DNA of 64,000 nt, taken from the NCBI RefSeq assembly GCF_001632365.1, contig NW_024468591.1, positions 35,512 through 99,511 on the forward strand, given 5' to 3'. The position numbers were made by a program, and so were the translations under genes. This stretch comes from Laetiporus sulphureus 93-53. Taxonomy: Eukaryota; Basidiomycota; Agaricomycetes; Polyporales; Laetiporaceae. Shown piece by piece: positions 33,727 through 46,763 of the stretch; position 1 is the first letter of the stretch; each line of letters begins with the position of its first letter. The notes beneath the pieces were generated by a model. It was not told the origin of the DNA, made no database searches, and saw nothing but the letters and a program-made list of their open reading frames with translations.

Positions 33727-35331
33727 ATGCATCTTCAGGCAGTCGACAGAGGAGCGGCGATGGTACGAGGTCTACTTCATCAACTGATGACCTCGAAGCT
33801 CATACCCCCACTCTTATATCAGGGTAGGCTGGCCGCGAGACAGTCAGAGTCTGCGGATTCCAGCGCAAGCGGCTCCTCAGGCTCGTCCGCTACGGGAAGT
33901 GCACAGCAACCCCCTAGTACCGATACCTCTGGACCCGCATCTACCTCCTCACCTGTTTCGACCTCGAGTGAAAGCCCACCTGAAACGTCGTCTTCGTCTC
34001 CGGCACCGCAAGCAAGCTCTTCAACCTCGTCGAGCGAAACAACCAGTACGTCCACTTCTTCAAGCGATACCGCCACCAGTACACCGAGCAGTACATCGAC
34101 GAGCACTTCAACGTACGCGTCTTTCTTGTTTCTGCTGAATTTCCGTACAAATGAGTGCGCAGATCCATCAGTTCGAGTCCGCAGTCAACGACATCATCCT
34201 CTTCTTCGCCACCTCCAACAACATCTTCTACATATACAACCTCCTCGGATCCGCCGACATCTTCATCTACAAATGCTTCAGCTTCCACCTCAGCTCATAC
34301 CACGAGCTCCTCATCTTCGCAGCCATCGCCGTCTAATATATCTTCGCCGCCGACGCAAACTGCAGCTTCAACATCAAACACGGCCAGCACCTCCGATCCG
34401 CAGCAGCCAACTAGCACAGCTTCATCGACGACGTCCGCCAGCTCTATCAAAGGTGAAATACAGACCACAATCACTTCATCGTTCGTCACCACTATCAACG
34501 GCTCAGCAGTATCAGTAAGTATCACCCAATACAGCCCTCGCTCAACCACACTCACCCTTCGCCCAGACATTCTCGCTCATCCCCACGACACTCAGTGCGC
34601 CGACCTCAACCACCTCCTCCGCAACCAACAAAGCGATCATCGCAGGCAGCGTCAGCGGCGTCGCCGCCTTCCTCGCGCTCGCACTCGCGATGATCCTCTT
34701 CTACCGCCGCCACCAGCACAAGAAGCTCAACTTCTTCCGGCGCAAGGACAAAACACCGCGCAACATGCTCCTCGCGGGCGAGGACATGGACGACTACGAT
34801 CTCCCGCCCACCATGCGCAGCTACTCGGACTTCCCCGGGCCTTCCTCGCGCACCGCATCGTACTACTCCGGATCGCTCAATGGCCCCCCGCTTGACCCCA
34901 ACGCGGGCCCGCAGATGGCGCGCATCCCATCGCCGCACCTCATGGGCATGCGCACCTCCGAGTCCGGATCCATCTTCCAAGAGGCCGTCTGGCCACCGCC
35001 CAGAGCCGGGCTCATCGACCCGCTCAACACCTCCTCGCGCGAAAGCCTCTCCCGCATCGTCGATGACGTTATGGGCCCCGCACAAGCCCCATCAAGCTCT
35101 CAGGCGGCCGCATCCTCGGGACATGGGCGTTCAGACTCGCAGACGGCACTGCTGTCGAGCGCGCCGGATTCGCCGAAGCCGACGTGGCGCAGTCCGTTGT
35201 TTGTGACGAATATGGGTTCCGAGACGGCGTCGGTTAGCAGCCCGCCGCGCCAGACGAGCAAGCTCGCACCGCAGACGAGAACATTTCAGGATGAGGATAC
35301 GGGTACCTATCCCATGGGAGAGGCGCTGTAG
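33727..35331 (+). CDS. Ser/Thr-rich single-pass membrane protein (mucin-like), gene 1
   Basis: Exons 33727-34112, 34163-34514 and 34567-35331 give 1503 nt (500 residues). A long Ser/Thr/Pro-rich ectodomain, likely heavily O-mannosylated, is followed by one membrane helix (AIIAGSVSGVAAFLALALAM then ILFY) with a basic stop-transfer (RRHQHKK). A cytoplasmic tail of about 210 residues is rich in Ser, Pro and Asp. This is the layout of fungal wall-stress or mucin-like sensors (Mid2/Wsc/Msb2 style), but no WSC or other extracellular domain is seen, so the role is inferred. No clear signal peptide is visible at the chosen ATG; a later ATG at 33760 or an unseen upstream exon is possible. Confidence 0.72.
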
Positions 35332-36001
35332 ACATCGGTCTCCGCCATATTGACTTGCTTGCACCCGATGCGTAGTTTATGCTAAGGATTCAATATCTTT
35401 TCATGTGTTACTTGCTGTTCAGACGCTTCCTCCCAGTGCTTAGTACTTGCTGGACACGGACACGGACAGAATGCTTCCCAATACTTTACTGATGCTCTGT
35501 ACTGTAGTGGATACGGATCTCCGCGGACTTTTTGCTCTCTCTTGCATCGACACGATGATCACAATATTGAATGTTATCGGACTCGCCACGCTCGATATTC
35601 GATCTAAGTTAATCCATTAGACTCACATATGTCCCTTGTGCTCAACGAGCGATAGCAAATACACGTGGTCAACACCACATCCGAATTCAAAACGTGCAAG
35701 TCCGTGTGTGGGGTACTAACTACTACGAACAGACGCAAGAATGGTAAATGCGTATTAGGACATGCGGCGAGCGAGCGTAAGATACCATCATCATAATATA
35801 CAGCATCGTCGATGGGCATAACTGTCGTTTTGCACGGCGGCGGCTGAGTAACGTGAGACGCGAGAGCGGGCAGGATATCCTTCATGATCTCGAAGCGCGC
35901 AGAGCAAGCGCGCGCAAATAACTTAATCTAACGGAAAAAGTCAACAACACGCCGCTTTACAGTCCAGTCCGCGCGGAACGTACATAGCCAAAGCATGGCG
36001 C
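35332..36001. other. Intergenic region between convergent genes
   Basis: This holds the 3' ends of two convergent genes, so terminators rather than promoters are expected. No open frame or repeat of note. Confidence 0.5.
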
Positions 36002-37594
36002 CTAATCTCTAGGTATCTGGTCGTACCGTGGGGGGACCTCGTTCGAGACGTTCTCCTCCTCCTCCGTCGCGTCGAGCCGGCCGCCATCCTGGTGCTGCAC
36101 GACCTGTGCCGGTTCCTGGTTCGCAATCTGCATACCACCGCGGCGCGCCATTGCCTCGCGCTCCTTATTCGATGGCAGCACGACGCCGCCCGAACCAGTC
36201 GGCCCGCTCGAGCTCGTCTGCGCGAGCGATGGGCCTGGCGATGGCTGGCGGAAGTCGGGGTAACCTGCCGGTACGGGGCTCACGGACCCGCCGTAGCCCT
36301 GTGGGTTTGCGTAATTGCTATATCCAGCGTAGTCTTGGTGCTGCTCCGACGTGGGCGCGTACTGAGACTGCGAGTACTGCGAGGGCGCGCTCGTCGCGGG
36401 TGGGCTCACGGATTGTCTGCCTCTGACTGTTGCTGCTGCCGCACCGCCTGCACCTGCGCCAGCGAGGCCGCCGGCCAGGAAGGCTGGGACATCGCCGTGC
36501 TGACGCATCTCCTCGTTGCCCGCGCCCGCGCCTGAGCCCGGCGCGGACGGAGCGCTCGGACTGTATGTGTATGGCGTGACATCATCGGCGCCTGCAAGGT
36601 CGACACCGTGGCCTCCTGACAGGCCCACGACACGATCGGGGTCAAAGTTGCCGTCAAAGTCATCTCGTTTGCGATGGCGGCGACATAGGAAGAAGAGGAG
36701 CACGAGCAGGACGAGGGCTCCGCCCACGCCTCCTACCACTCCTCCGACGATGGCGCCGGTGTGATTGCTTGACTTTGTCGCATCGATGGATGCGCCGCTC
36801 GTGATCGTGGCAGTCGCGGTCAGTGTCTGCACAGAGGTGACGACAGAGCCTCCAGCATCTGTGAAACTGGAAGTTTGCAGGATGAGAACAACGCTCGAGC
36901 ATCAAGGCCTATCGACTTACACGCTGGTGCTTGTAGACGTGAATGTCGAATACGAGGTAGACAGAGAGTGGGATGATGATGTGCGTGTGGCCTGAGAGGA
37001 GGATCCATTGGCACTGCTTGATGTTGCTGTTGAGCCAGTTTCAGAGCTACCCGAGCCACCAGCCTGAGTCGATGACGACGAAGGAGGATTTGAAGTAGAC
37101 GAAGAAGTGTTAGGTGGAGGACTACTTGACGTGGGAATAGGAGTTGAGGAAGCAGTGGAAGTGGGTGTACTTGAGGGAGTGGTGGAGGAGGAGGTAGAGG
37201 TAGGGGTAGTGGACGTTGAGGTATGTGTGGTTGACGTTGGCGTTGTCGATGTGGTTGTGGTTGTCGACGTGCTGGATGGGGTTGGCGAGCTGGATGAACC
37301 TGATGAGGAGGAAGAGGAGGAGTCAGTACTCGAGATTGATCGTACCGAAGATGAGGATAATGTGGGGGCTACAGAAGAGGACGAGGATGAGATGAATTGG
37401 GAGGAAGAGGTGGATGCAAGATTGGAGGAAGATGTGGAAGAATCCGGACCAATTACTCCTGAGTTGGCCGCGGAGCTTGTAGCAGTTGTCGACACCGACA
37501 AGGACGACACCGATACGGACGACGCCGACGGAGACGACGCCGACTGGGAGGACGCCAACGACGCCGAGTCCAACGACGCGGACGACATGGACAT
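36002..37594 (-). CDS. Ser/Thr-rich single-pass membrane protein (mucin-like), gene 2
   Basis: Exons 37594-36921 and 36866-36002 give 1539 nt (512 residues). An almost pure Ser/Thr ectodomain of about 230 residues leads to one membrane helix (IVGGVVGGVGGALVLLVLLF) with basic stop-transfer CRRHRKR. A Pro/Gly/Ser/Tyr-rich cytoplasmic tail ends PPRYDQIPRD. It lacks a signal peptide at this ATG; a leader-like reading (LLRVLAACTLAPASSAAA) lies near 37,850 on the same strand and may be an upstream exon, but no ATG joins it. The plan matches gene 1, which converges on it, so the two may be diverged paralogues or functional analogues. Confidence 0.68.
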
Positions 37595-38227
37595 AACAAG
37601 CAAAAAGGGAAGCAGATATGAACTAGGAGGAGGCGAGGCGCGAGCAGGTGGGGTTGGAGCACGAAAGTCTTATTTCTTGTCAAATTGTTTCGCTCCAACG
37701 CCTTATTTCCTGCCCCGGCTCGGACGAGCCCCTCCGAACGGCCACTAGACGAGATAAGAGGAACAACACTCACTATCCTGCCCGCTGTTGACCTGGGACG
37801 CTTCGCTCGACATGGCTGCGGCACTGCTTGCTGGGGCAAGAGTACACGCCGCGAGGACACGGAGGAGAACGGTGTATATAGGCACGGTTCTTGTGCTACC
37901 ACCCTCCTTCTACCCGGTCACGTGCTCATTCCCACAAAGGGATGTTTCCGCCATACACGCGTGCGCACCGCCCCCCGACGCCGAAATTACACAAATTGCC
38001 CTAGGATCAGGTCTATGTTTTTATCTAGATGTTTATCGACCGCCAGGGGAGGCTCCTTGTAGTCGTCATCTGTGGCCAGGTCTGCGCTCTCCACCCACTA
38101 TCGGGCGGTCTTGCCTGCCCGCGCAGGAGTCGTGTGATCCCGGCCTTGGTCTTGACCGGTATCATTCCTCGACCTCGCCGCGCCCAGCTCTCTCACGTCC
38201 GTCCCTCTTACAGACACGCTCATCACT
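37595..38227. other. Upstream region of gene 2 with possible leader exon
   Basis: A minus-strand signal-peptide-like reading (about 37,880-37,810) precedes a potential acceptor CCTCCTCCTAG near 37,630. A TATATA occurs near 37,875. The long plus-strand frame 37788-38507 is without recognisable content. Confidence 0.3.
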
Positions 38228-38863
38228 TCAAACGTCTCCGAGAAACATAGCTTTGCGACACTTGGTTGACCTTGGCACCGACTCGGAAGATTTGGCTTCA
38301 TTGCACTTTGCTACCGAAGACGTCGGGTGCATCGTCTTTCCGCGCTTCGACGTCGACGCTGATGAGGCCCACACGCCCCCAGAAGCACGCGTGTTGATTA
38401 TGGCAGGCTGCGCGTATTCACTGGCTGGCGCTCGGACGACCCGTGGAATGAAATGCGCAGTCGCTGCAAATAACCCCGTTCGTGATTGGCCTCCCGAGGG
38501 CTCATAATTGATCGTCAGCTGCCAGCATCGGACCGAGCTCTTTGCTGACTCCTGTACTGCGAGATTACCTTCGATGTCCCAGGTACTGTCAGCTCGTGTG
38601 CTCAAGCCAACATCGTTCAAGATTGCATGTATCTCGTCCTTTATAGCCCGCTCCATCGCATTCTCACCAACGTTCAGAAATTGGCGACTTACGCACGGAA
38701 GGTTACGCCGAGTGTCCGCATCTTCTCTGCGAGAGCCACTCCTATCATCATACCGCATCATGCGCCGAGCGATAGCAGCGGCGCGCGCGCCGCTCAGGCC
38801 TTCGACGTTCAACATAGGCGCGCTGTCGGCCGCCAGTCGAGTCAAAGCGTCTGTATACATCAC
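38228..38863 (-). CDS. Uncharacterised protein
   Basis: Open frame of 211 codons starting MMYTDALTRLAADSAPMLNV, with ARAAAIARRMMRYDDRSG, then DEIHAILNDVGLSTRADSTW and a Ser/Lys-rich end. A short intron (donor near 38,699) would remove about 55 nt, but the frame is also open unspliced. No domain is recognised. The steady composition suggests a real gene, with low certainty. Confidence 0.4.
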   Translation of the reverse strand: MMYTDALTRLAADSAPMLNVEGLSGARAAAIARRMMRYDDRSGSRREDADTRRNLPCVSRQFLNVGENAMERAIKDEIHAILNDVGLSTRADSTWDIEGNLAVQESAKSSVRCWQLTINYEPSGGQSRTGLFAATAHFIPRVVRAPASEYAQPAIINTRASGGVWASSASTSKRGKTMHPTSSVAKCNEAKSSESVPRSTKCRKAMFLGDV

Positions 38864-40559
38864 ACTTTAGACCGCCGTTTGAGATGGTTGACTTTTGATA
38901 TTGCTGCGGGAGCTCATCATGGCACGGAGTGCACTCGGATCAACTAGTGGTGGTGCGCGATGACTCTCGTTTTACGGAGCTAACCTTTGTCTTTCTCTCT
39001 TGCGCAGCTAGAGGTGCATCGTATCATCTAGAACTTCTCGCCAACATCACCATCGTCGAGGGATTCCCGCAAGTTCGCAAATCCCGAGTGCCGCACCGAA
39101 ATCGGTCACATGTGCGCGTCGCGTCGCGTGGGTGGTAGCTCGATCGGTTAATTTGCGCTGTACATGCCGATCAACGGTAAAAATGGCTATCAAATGGACT
39201 GCAAGCTAGCGTGTCACAATCATTTCTCTGCCACATAGAGCATCTGCGCTCGGTGTCGACATTCAACCAATTAATGATTGCTTTCGAAAGCCCCGCGGTT
39301 CGTAGCTGGCATTCCTGACCTATCAGGAAAGGTCATCATCCTGACAGGAGAAAATGACAATTCTGGAAAGACCACCATGGGAATGTAAAGTTGCTCAACT
39401 TGGCGACTCACGAGGGCTCATGAAAAAATGCCGCTTCAGCACAACACCGAAGTGCGACTGGTGCCGCATGGCAAGGTGAGGACGTAGCAACCAACGAGGA
39501 GCTAGGAAAGCGACTGGGAGAGGTGACGTTCCTGCAATTGGGTTTGTGCACTCGAAGTCGATCAAAAGAGCTGCGGTTGAGTTCGAGTGATGGGTGTGAT
39601 GCTGTTCGGGCTGCGTGTTATGGCGCAAGGAAGGTGTAGCAAGGAGCATTTTGTTGAGAAGTGGGTGAGACTGGCGATGTAATGATTCCTCGCACTGTGA
39701 ATGGGTATGACGTTCAATTCGGCACCGACGTCCTCGATGCGCTCCCTCCTGCCTCCACTCACCTAGACACCTCGCGCACTCACGCATCGGAGCAATTGTA
39801 CCTCGTACAATTTCCTCTCCTGGTCATGCTCGCCCATAGGTCATGAAACAGGAGAAAGCATCCGCATCGTCACTACGTCTTCGCTAGGCCACATCTTCAC
39901 CCGGCTGAACTTTGGCACGCATGCTGCGACAGCCCAGAGAGGAGGATGAGAAATGCAGGAATTGCACCAGATGAAGAAATACGTAAATAAACGTGTCATT
40001 CTAGATGACTGGGCGGATGGGTGATGAGCAAGGCGATATTGTCTTCGCTGTTTAATTATTGAGAAGGTACGGGGTAATGCGCCATGAGCTGTATTCCAGC
40101 ACTGTCCTGGAGGCGAGCAATTTGAATTAATGCGCATTAATCGTATCACCTAAACACGAGCTTCACGATTTTGTCATGGTAGTGCCTTACACAGCCAGCG
40201 ATAGACGAGAAGACGACGCGAGGATGGACGTCGCAGTGTAACTCGCCAATTTCCTGAGTGATGTGCAGCCTGCTGGATGCTTACATATCGCGATATCTCT
40301 GTAGTACTTAGGGAAGCATGAATCTTGGATACCTTGATCAGGTGTGTGCAATATAATATATAATGCACCGAGCAGCAAAGTCGGAACAAAGCCTGAACCG
40401 GCTGGCGGACGGCGATGTGATCTCGATCAGTCAGTGAATACGCAATTCAGGCGCTTACCACACCGAGGCTGCAACGCTGATTACGCCAGCTTGGACTCTT
40501 TCCTAGTACAACTACTTGACTTCCAACCTTACACTGCCCGCGCATACATTCTGCTTACG
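38864..40559. other. No recognised gene (1.7 kb)
   Basis: Overlapping short frames on both strands (38929-39138, 39395-39787, 39841-40149, 40174-40389) carry no recognised motif. The right end probably holds the promoter of the HECT ligase gene. Confidence 0.45.
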
Positions 40560-43500
40560 ATGACCCCACTCTTCGGCGACGAGCTCACACGGCGACGGAA
40601 AGAGATCAACCTCGGCGGCATCCGCTCCGCCTCCAATTATTCAGATATCCTTCACGAGGCGAAGAAGGCACGCTCCCAGCGGCATGACCTCAAACGCAGG
40701 CAGGATAGCGCTACTAAGATCCAGGCGTGGTGGCGGGGCTCCTTGCAGGCTCGTGAGACGAGACAGGAGCTCCGGAGGACGTTTGCGCAGGATGTGGTGG
40801 GCTTGACGGGCTTGAGGTGTTTAGTGCTCATTGGTAAGGATGAGGACGTCCTGGGTCAGTGGTCGACTGCAGTAGCGAATGGACGACAAGGTGCGAGCGA
40901 ATACGTTGAATGTCTTTTGCATGGTGCTGAATATCACGCAGATGTCCTTCTGCATGACGAGCCGAGTTGGCATACCCTACTCAAACGAACAGCCCTGCTA
41001 CTCCTCGAATCGCTATCGCTTGAGCCACAGTGCGTCCATCCGTGTTTAACTCTCGCAATATATGCGCTAACAATCGAGCAGATCTCAATATGCGCTATCT
41101 CATCTGACCGTTCTCAACTCCCTGCTCTCAAGCACACCAGCCAAAGCCGAGTACGTTGAATATCTACTCGATCGCGGCTATTATCGCCTCCTGGGTCAGG
41201 CGCTCTTACAAATCGTACGTCGTCTCGCATATATGCTGTGATATATTCTCAGATTGTTACATAGCCTGTCGAGTCCAAGGCAAAGTCTCCCAGTCTCCCG
41301 CCACTCGTCTCTCTCATCACACTTCCTCTGTCCTATTCGGTCCTTCTGCCGCAATGTCTGACAGATCTGGTAATCTATATCCTCACCATCCCCCTCCTTC
41401 CCAACCGTCTGCCGATAGAATCTCTCAAGGCATTCACCCGAGCGCTGCCGCTCTCCTCGCTGCATATAGTCGCCCCCTCCATCGAGTCGCTAGTGAGCAG
41501 CCCGCCACTCTCGCCACCTGAACCCAAGATCCACTTGCTCGCAAATCTCGTCATGTTTGCACCTCCCGCCTACCCCAAGCTCTCCCCCGCAGCGTTCGAC
41601 GCGTATCTGCAGCTAATGTCCGCGCTCATGAACCACCTCCCAACGCACGCGCTCGAGCCGCCCGAAAAGAAGGAAGACGCGCGCAACTGGGCGGATGGCG
41701 ACGAGTCGGACGAGGACGAGGATGCGATCCAGGTGTCCGTCGTAACCTCGTTCGAGCCGAAGTCCATCCTCCCAGAGCTCGATAATCGCACACGGATGCG
41801 GTTACAGACCCTCCCGTCCCCGGACCACCTGCACGCTCTGTTGCAGGCGGCTCAGCGCCATCCGTCCAGGCTCAGTCTCATCTCGTTTTTCTTTGCGCTT
41901 ACGAATGTGTGGCCGTCGAGGAAGGATAAGGTGTTGGGTACTGTAGTCGCGTTCAATAGGGGCGGGCTCGTAAGGGAGATATACCGCCTCTATGTCAGGA
42001 GTTCACCAATTGGACGAGAAGACACGTTGGATAAGCTAACAAGTAAGTTTCCACACTCGTCTGTAGTTCATTGTACATCTTATCTATTCTGCCGTAATAG
42101 GCCCCGAATTCGCCGATTCTTGGCCCCCACTGCTGTTTCTCATCGACCTCTATACGCAGGCGCTGCTCACGATGGGCGACGACGAGTTCTTCTCGAGTGC
42201 GCTGGGCACGAATGCACCGCGCAACCCGCTCGCGCTCGACGAGATCGTGTCATTCTCGCGCCGCCTGCTCAATGCCGCATTCACGCTGTATTGGCGCGAG
42301 GACTTGGGTGGCGCGGTTCCCGGCCTCGGAGTCTTGCAATGGGCTACGGTGAGGTTTCAGCTGGCGAAGTGCTTGCAGGCAATACATGCGAGAGAGTAAG
42401 TCCACTGGTGGTTTGATTATCGCAATCCATTCTAATCGTGGCGTCTGCAGCTCGAGAAGGCGTTTCACTCCCCCCGACCATTGGCTGGTTACTTCTCAAG
42501 TGGACATGACCACGTTCATCCAGGCCGCCGTGTTCGTACTCTCTCACATACCATGCTGATCTCCGTCCGCTGACCTCCGCATTGCAGCATCGAAGAGCAG
42601 AACCTCGCGCAGCCACATGGAGCACACCCGCTCACCAAGCGGCAGGTCGCGTACCTCTCGCCGCGGCTCGGCGTGCTGAACAACATCCCGTTCGCCATCC
42701 CGTTCGAGACGCGCGTCGCCATCTTTCGCAACTTCATCCGCAATGACATGGCGACGCGCGGCGTGCGGGAAACTCCGCACTTTGCACGGCAGCGCGTCGT
42801 CGTGCGCCGCGGATCTGTCGCGCAGGACGGGTTTGACAAGCTCGAGGATGCGGATTTGCATGCGCCGATCATGATCACGTTTGTGGACCAATTTGGGAAC
42901 GAGGAGTGAGTGTCGTCGTGGCATGTGGCTGTTTGATCCGATGGCTAATTCGGATATTCGCTCGTAGGGCCGGTATCGATGGCGGAGGCGTCTTCAAGGA
43001 ATTCTTGACATCTCTGTGCAAGGAGGTGTTTGATACCGACCGCGGGTTGTGGCTCGCGAACAAGGCGAACGAACTGTATCCCAACCCTCACTCCTATGCC
43101 ACTGAGTGTAAGCATCTTTTTTGCTTCATGCGCACGGGATGCTCATGTCGCGTGGAAAAGCCCACAGCTTGAGTTGGTACCGCTTCATCGGCCGCATCCT
43201 GGGCAAAGCACTGTACGAGGGAATTCTCGTCGATGTCGCGTTTGCTGGCTTCTTCTTGGCAAAGGCACGCAATTGTTGCGATTCGTGAAAAATGTCCGGC
43301 TAACGCTTCCATTCCATAGTGGCTCGGGAAGCAGAGCTTCCTCGACGATCTTGCGTCGCTGGATCCGGAGCTGTATCAGGGTCTCATCTTCCTGAAGCAC
43401 TATGAAGGGAACCCGGAAGACCTCACCCTGAACTTTACTGTTGCCGAACAAGGTATGCACTCTGTCGTGTCATTAATGCTGCGCTGACATGGCGCGTAGA

Positions 43501-44299
43501 ATTCGGCGTGACAAGGACCATCGAACTGATCCCCAATGGCAGCAACATCGCCGTGACTCGCGAGAACAAATTACAATACATCTATCTCGTCTCACATTAC
43601 CGCCTCAATAAGCAAATCAAGAAGCAGAGCGAGGCCTTTTTCGAGGGTCTCTCGGACATGATTGACCCCAAATGGCTAAGGTAAGCTGAACACGCATGCC
43701 AGATTAGGCGTTGGATGCTGAGCTGGTTTCTGTAGGATGTTCAACCAACAGGAACTGCAGATCCTGCTGGGCGGTGTCAATTCACCGATTGATCTCGACG
43801 ATCTCCGGCAAAATACCAACTATGGTGGGCTGTACGACGATCATCACCCGACGATCGAGATTTTCTGGAGGGTCAGTGGAACACGTCATTGTGCTTATTG
43901 ACATTGCTGAGATTGAAGCATGATGATCCAGGTTGTCAATTCCTTCGACCAGGAAAAGCGCCGCGAACTCTTGCGATTCGCGACGAGTTGCAGTCGGCCT
44001 CCTTTACTGTGAGCAGCGCCGTTCTTTCTTTCAAGCCAAGCCATGTTGACGTCACCTTTCAGCGGCTTCAAGGAACTCGTTCCGAACTTTTCCATCCGAG
44101 ACTCCAGCTCAGATGAGAACCGCCTGCCGACCGCTAGTACGTGCGTGAATCTCCTCAAGGTACGCAAAGTATCTGGCGACAGTTAGTCTATTCGATGCTC
44201 ACCTAGTTTGTGCAGCTTCCCCGGTACCAGAGCGAGAAGGTCCTCCGCGAAAAGCTCGTTCAGGCCATCACCTCCAATGCCGGTTTCGACCTATCATAA
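40560..44299 (+). CDS. HECT-type E3 ubiquitin ligase, Hul5/UBE3C-like
   Basis: ATG at 40560 (MTPLFGDELTRRRKEINLGG) followed by an IQ motif (ATKIQAWWRGSLQARETRQE), the N-terminal signature of Hul5/UBE3C, then a long helical middle with an acidic insert (DGDESDEDEDA). The HECT domain includes IPFAIPFETRVAIFRNFIRN, AGIDGGGVFKEFLTSL, FIGRILGKALYEGILVDVAF, YLVSHYRLNKQIKKQ and TASTCVNLLKLPRY, in which the Cys is the thioester residue. It ends NAGFDLS with TAA at 44297-44299. About a dozen introns of roughly 50 nt are visible by GT-AG ends and frame. The enzyme extends ubiquitin chains on proteasome-bound substrates in nucleus and cytoplasm. It appears intact. Confidence 0.9.
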
Positions 44300-46763
44300 A
44301 TACGGGTATCCTTGCCGTTGCCGTGTGTTTCTGTAGCATGTTGAAATTTTAGATTTGGTGTAATTGTAGCAATGTACCATAAGTGCATTATTATATAAAT
44401 CTTTCTGTTTTCTCTTTCTGACGTTGATGATCCCGACTGAGCTGCATTGAGACCGCAACAATCAGTTCTGTAGAAGACGACGCACGTCAATGGCCCAAAA
44501 ACCTGGCCTAAGAAAGGGAGGAACGGAAATTGACGGCCGCACAACTTGCGCGGTCCCATGGACAGCACGTCAACCGACAGGCGTCACCAGTTTGATGCGA
44601 TTGCCCATCACCCGTATCACCTCCCCGCCCAAAAAATTCGAAAACGAGCGGCGCATATTTTCAACCGTGAATAATTCTGTCACGGGCTGCGAAGTTCCGA
44701 GCGGACGCTGCCCAAATATAAAGTGAAATGAGGTTCTCCGCGGTCTAGATGCCACCAAGTGATCAATGTCAAGAAGTTCATCATGGCGCTCCAAAGATGG
44801 TCCGCTCACCAACTACCCTCTCTTCCCATTGACTTATCGCGCACCAGTGCGTGGCAATAGTGGCATAGGCTGGAGAATGACTTCGAACCCATCTCCTCGG
44901 AACATTTCGAAGAGAAGCTTGCGAAACAGTCATTTGAAATGCCACGTTGGTGAACATGAAGATTGGCGCGTAATTTCTGAGCCAACTTGCACGCTTAGCG
45001 GAGAATGCGCTTTCGACCAGCTAAGTTTGATATCACGACCTCCACCTTGCACCATAAGGATTGTATGCGATTAGTGAGCTGGCGTTGCCGCTCATCGATA
45101 ACACTCAAGTGCATTCTGGACCGATGGCTCCTTGCGGTCAGCTGAATGCTTCATAGAGTTGAGAGTGTACGTACCAAGAAGGGCGACCTTGTATTGTGTT
45201 TTGTTCCGGCTCACCTGACAGCAAAACGGTCACACAACGGGGGTGCAGATGACGTTCAGGTGTTCTTCAGATTCCGGCACAGCGTCATGTAGCTTCCCAC
45301 GGCGCATGGAGTTGCACTATACGGCACCGCAGGATTACCTGAGGGGTGGATACTGCTATCGGAAGCGCAACCATTAGCGCAAACTGTCTGGGAAAATTTC
45401 GTCAATCAACCGGTCAAGAACATACACCGACCAACCGACCACCCACGGAGAGGGGGGATCACATCATATGGACATAATGCGACGTTCTTCTCATCTCCTT
45501 CAAGCATCAGGAACGTCGAGACCGTATAGGCGCGATCGGAGAGCTTTCAGGTCAGCCGAGGTCTGGATTGGAGGGAGGCAACATACCGGGGAAACCTGTC
45601 AAGGGAGCAAACTGTACCAAGTTATACAGTCGCATACCATTCATGACAGATGCCTCATGCCGCAACGACGCCTCGTGCTGCAAGCTATCGGGGTGAAGCT
45701 TCCGAATCCTGTCGGTGACGGCACGCTGAAGAAGGATCTCGAACCTGGGGAACTCGTCAGATGAGTAAATTCTTCAGCCTCGAGGCTCCCAATTGTTACG
45801 GCCTGTCCTCGTCTCTGCGAAAACAAATGAGCCGTCTTGCCTACTGGCCAACCATATACCGGCCCACCTTGAGATGCTAGGGCAAAACAATCGTTCCGCC
45901 GGGACACTCCTACTGAATGGAAGATGAACAGAGTCCAGCTCGCTTTCATCGATATGTCAGTGGTTATTCCCTTCAGCAGCGAAATGAGGTGTGGGAAGAG
46001 TTTGTCGAAGTATACCGTAAAGCGATTCTTGATCCTCACTGGCTCTCCTCGGTTCAGCGTATCGCCTCGAGGCAGCGGGTGAACGTGAGAATGTCAAAAC
46101 TATACGCTCCGCTCACGATAGTCTCTTGCATAAAGGCGTTTGCCATGCCACGCGAAAGGCCTGTCCTAGTGAAAGCAGAGCATGTCTCGATTCTCGTCAG
46201 CGTCTGATTTCATTGGTCATACAACGCTCAGCGTTCCAGCGAAAATGGAAGCTCACAGACAACGAAGTCCGGAACCACACGTGAAACATCCACGTGCAAT
46301 AGCATCTTATGATGCTTCCCACTGGCGGATGGGGGCAGAGCGGAGGAGATACACGGTGCAGGGTTCATAAAACATGATTCGTGACAATCATTAGACACCG
46401 TCATTTGAGCGTTTCAAATTCATCCTTCCAACGTTCATCCCTGCACGCGACTGCCGGGCCATATCTGATAAGATCCGCGCCCCGAGGATGCACTGAACAA
46501 GTTTGGTGCCATCTCCGCACGAAGCGTGAAACTTCCGGAAGGCCCGCTTGTTGCCAAAACAGCGCGACATCTTACTGGTAGTTTACACGCTAATGCACGC
46601 CGCCATGCGAACCCGAAGATTCTCTGAATGCAGATTGGTAAACAATGTTTTGACCTAATACAGTTCACGTATGCCGAGACAACAGGAGCGAGCCGAATAC
46701 AACAGGACTGCATAGAGCACTCATGCGCATGGCTTCGATGCCATTGAATGCCGCCGTCCAGCG
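44300..46763. other. Gene-poor interval (2.5 kb) with a possible coding remnant
   Basis: Near 44,783 a plus-strand ATG opens MALQRWSAHQLPSLPIDL, interrupted by TAG, then WHRLENDFEPISSEHFEEKL, with a possible 49-nt intron at about 44,950-44,998 leading into another short frame. This could be a decayed small gene of unknown type. The minus frame 45641-46039 and plus frames at 45468-45764 and 46182-46370 show nothing recognisable. Confidence 0.35.

Noticed and set aside
37107..37748. Long plus-strand acidic frame opposite Ser/Thr-rich gene 2
   Set aside because: It is the complement of a (TCN/ACN)n-rich coding sequence, so its Glu/Val/Asp repeats are a shadow of the minus-strand gene.
39120..39185. 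tRNA-like stretch near GGTGGTAGCTCGATCGGTTAA
   Set aside because: The D-arm-like bases are not followed by a foldable anticodon and T-arm with a matching acceptor stem.
45641..46039. Minus-strand 132-codon frame as a gene
   Set aside because: No recognised domain, no neighbouring exons and no homologue known to me; kept within the gene-poor interval.
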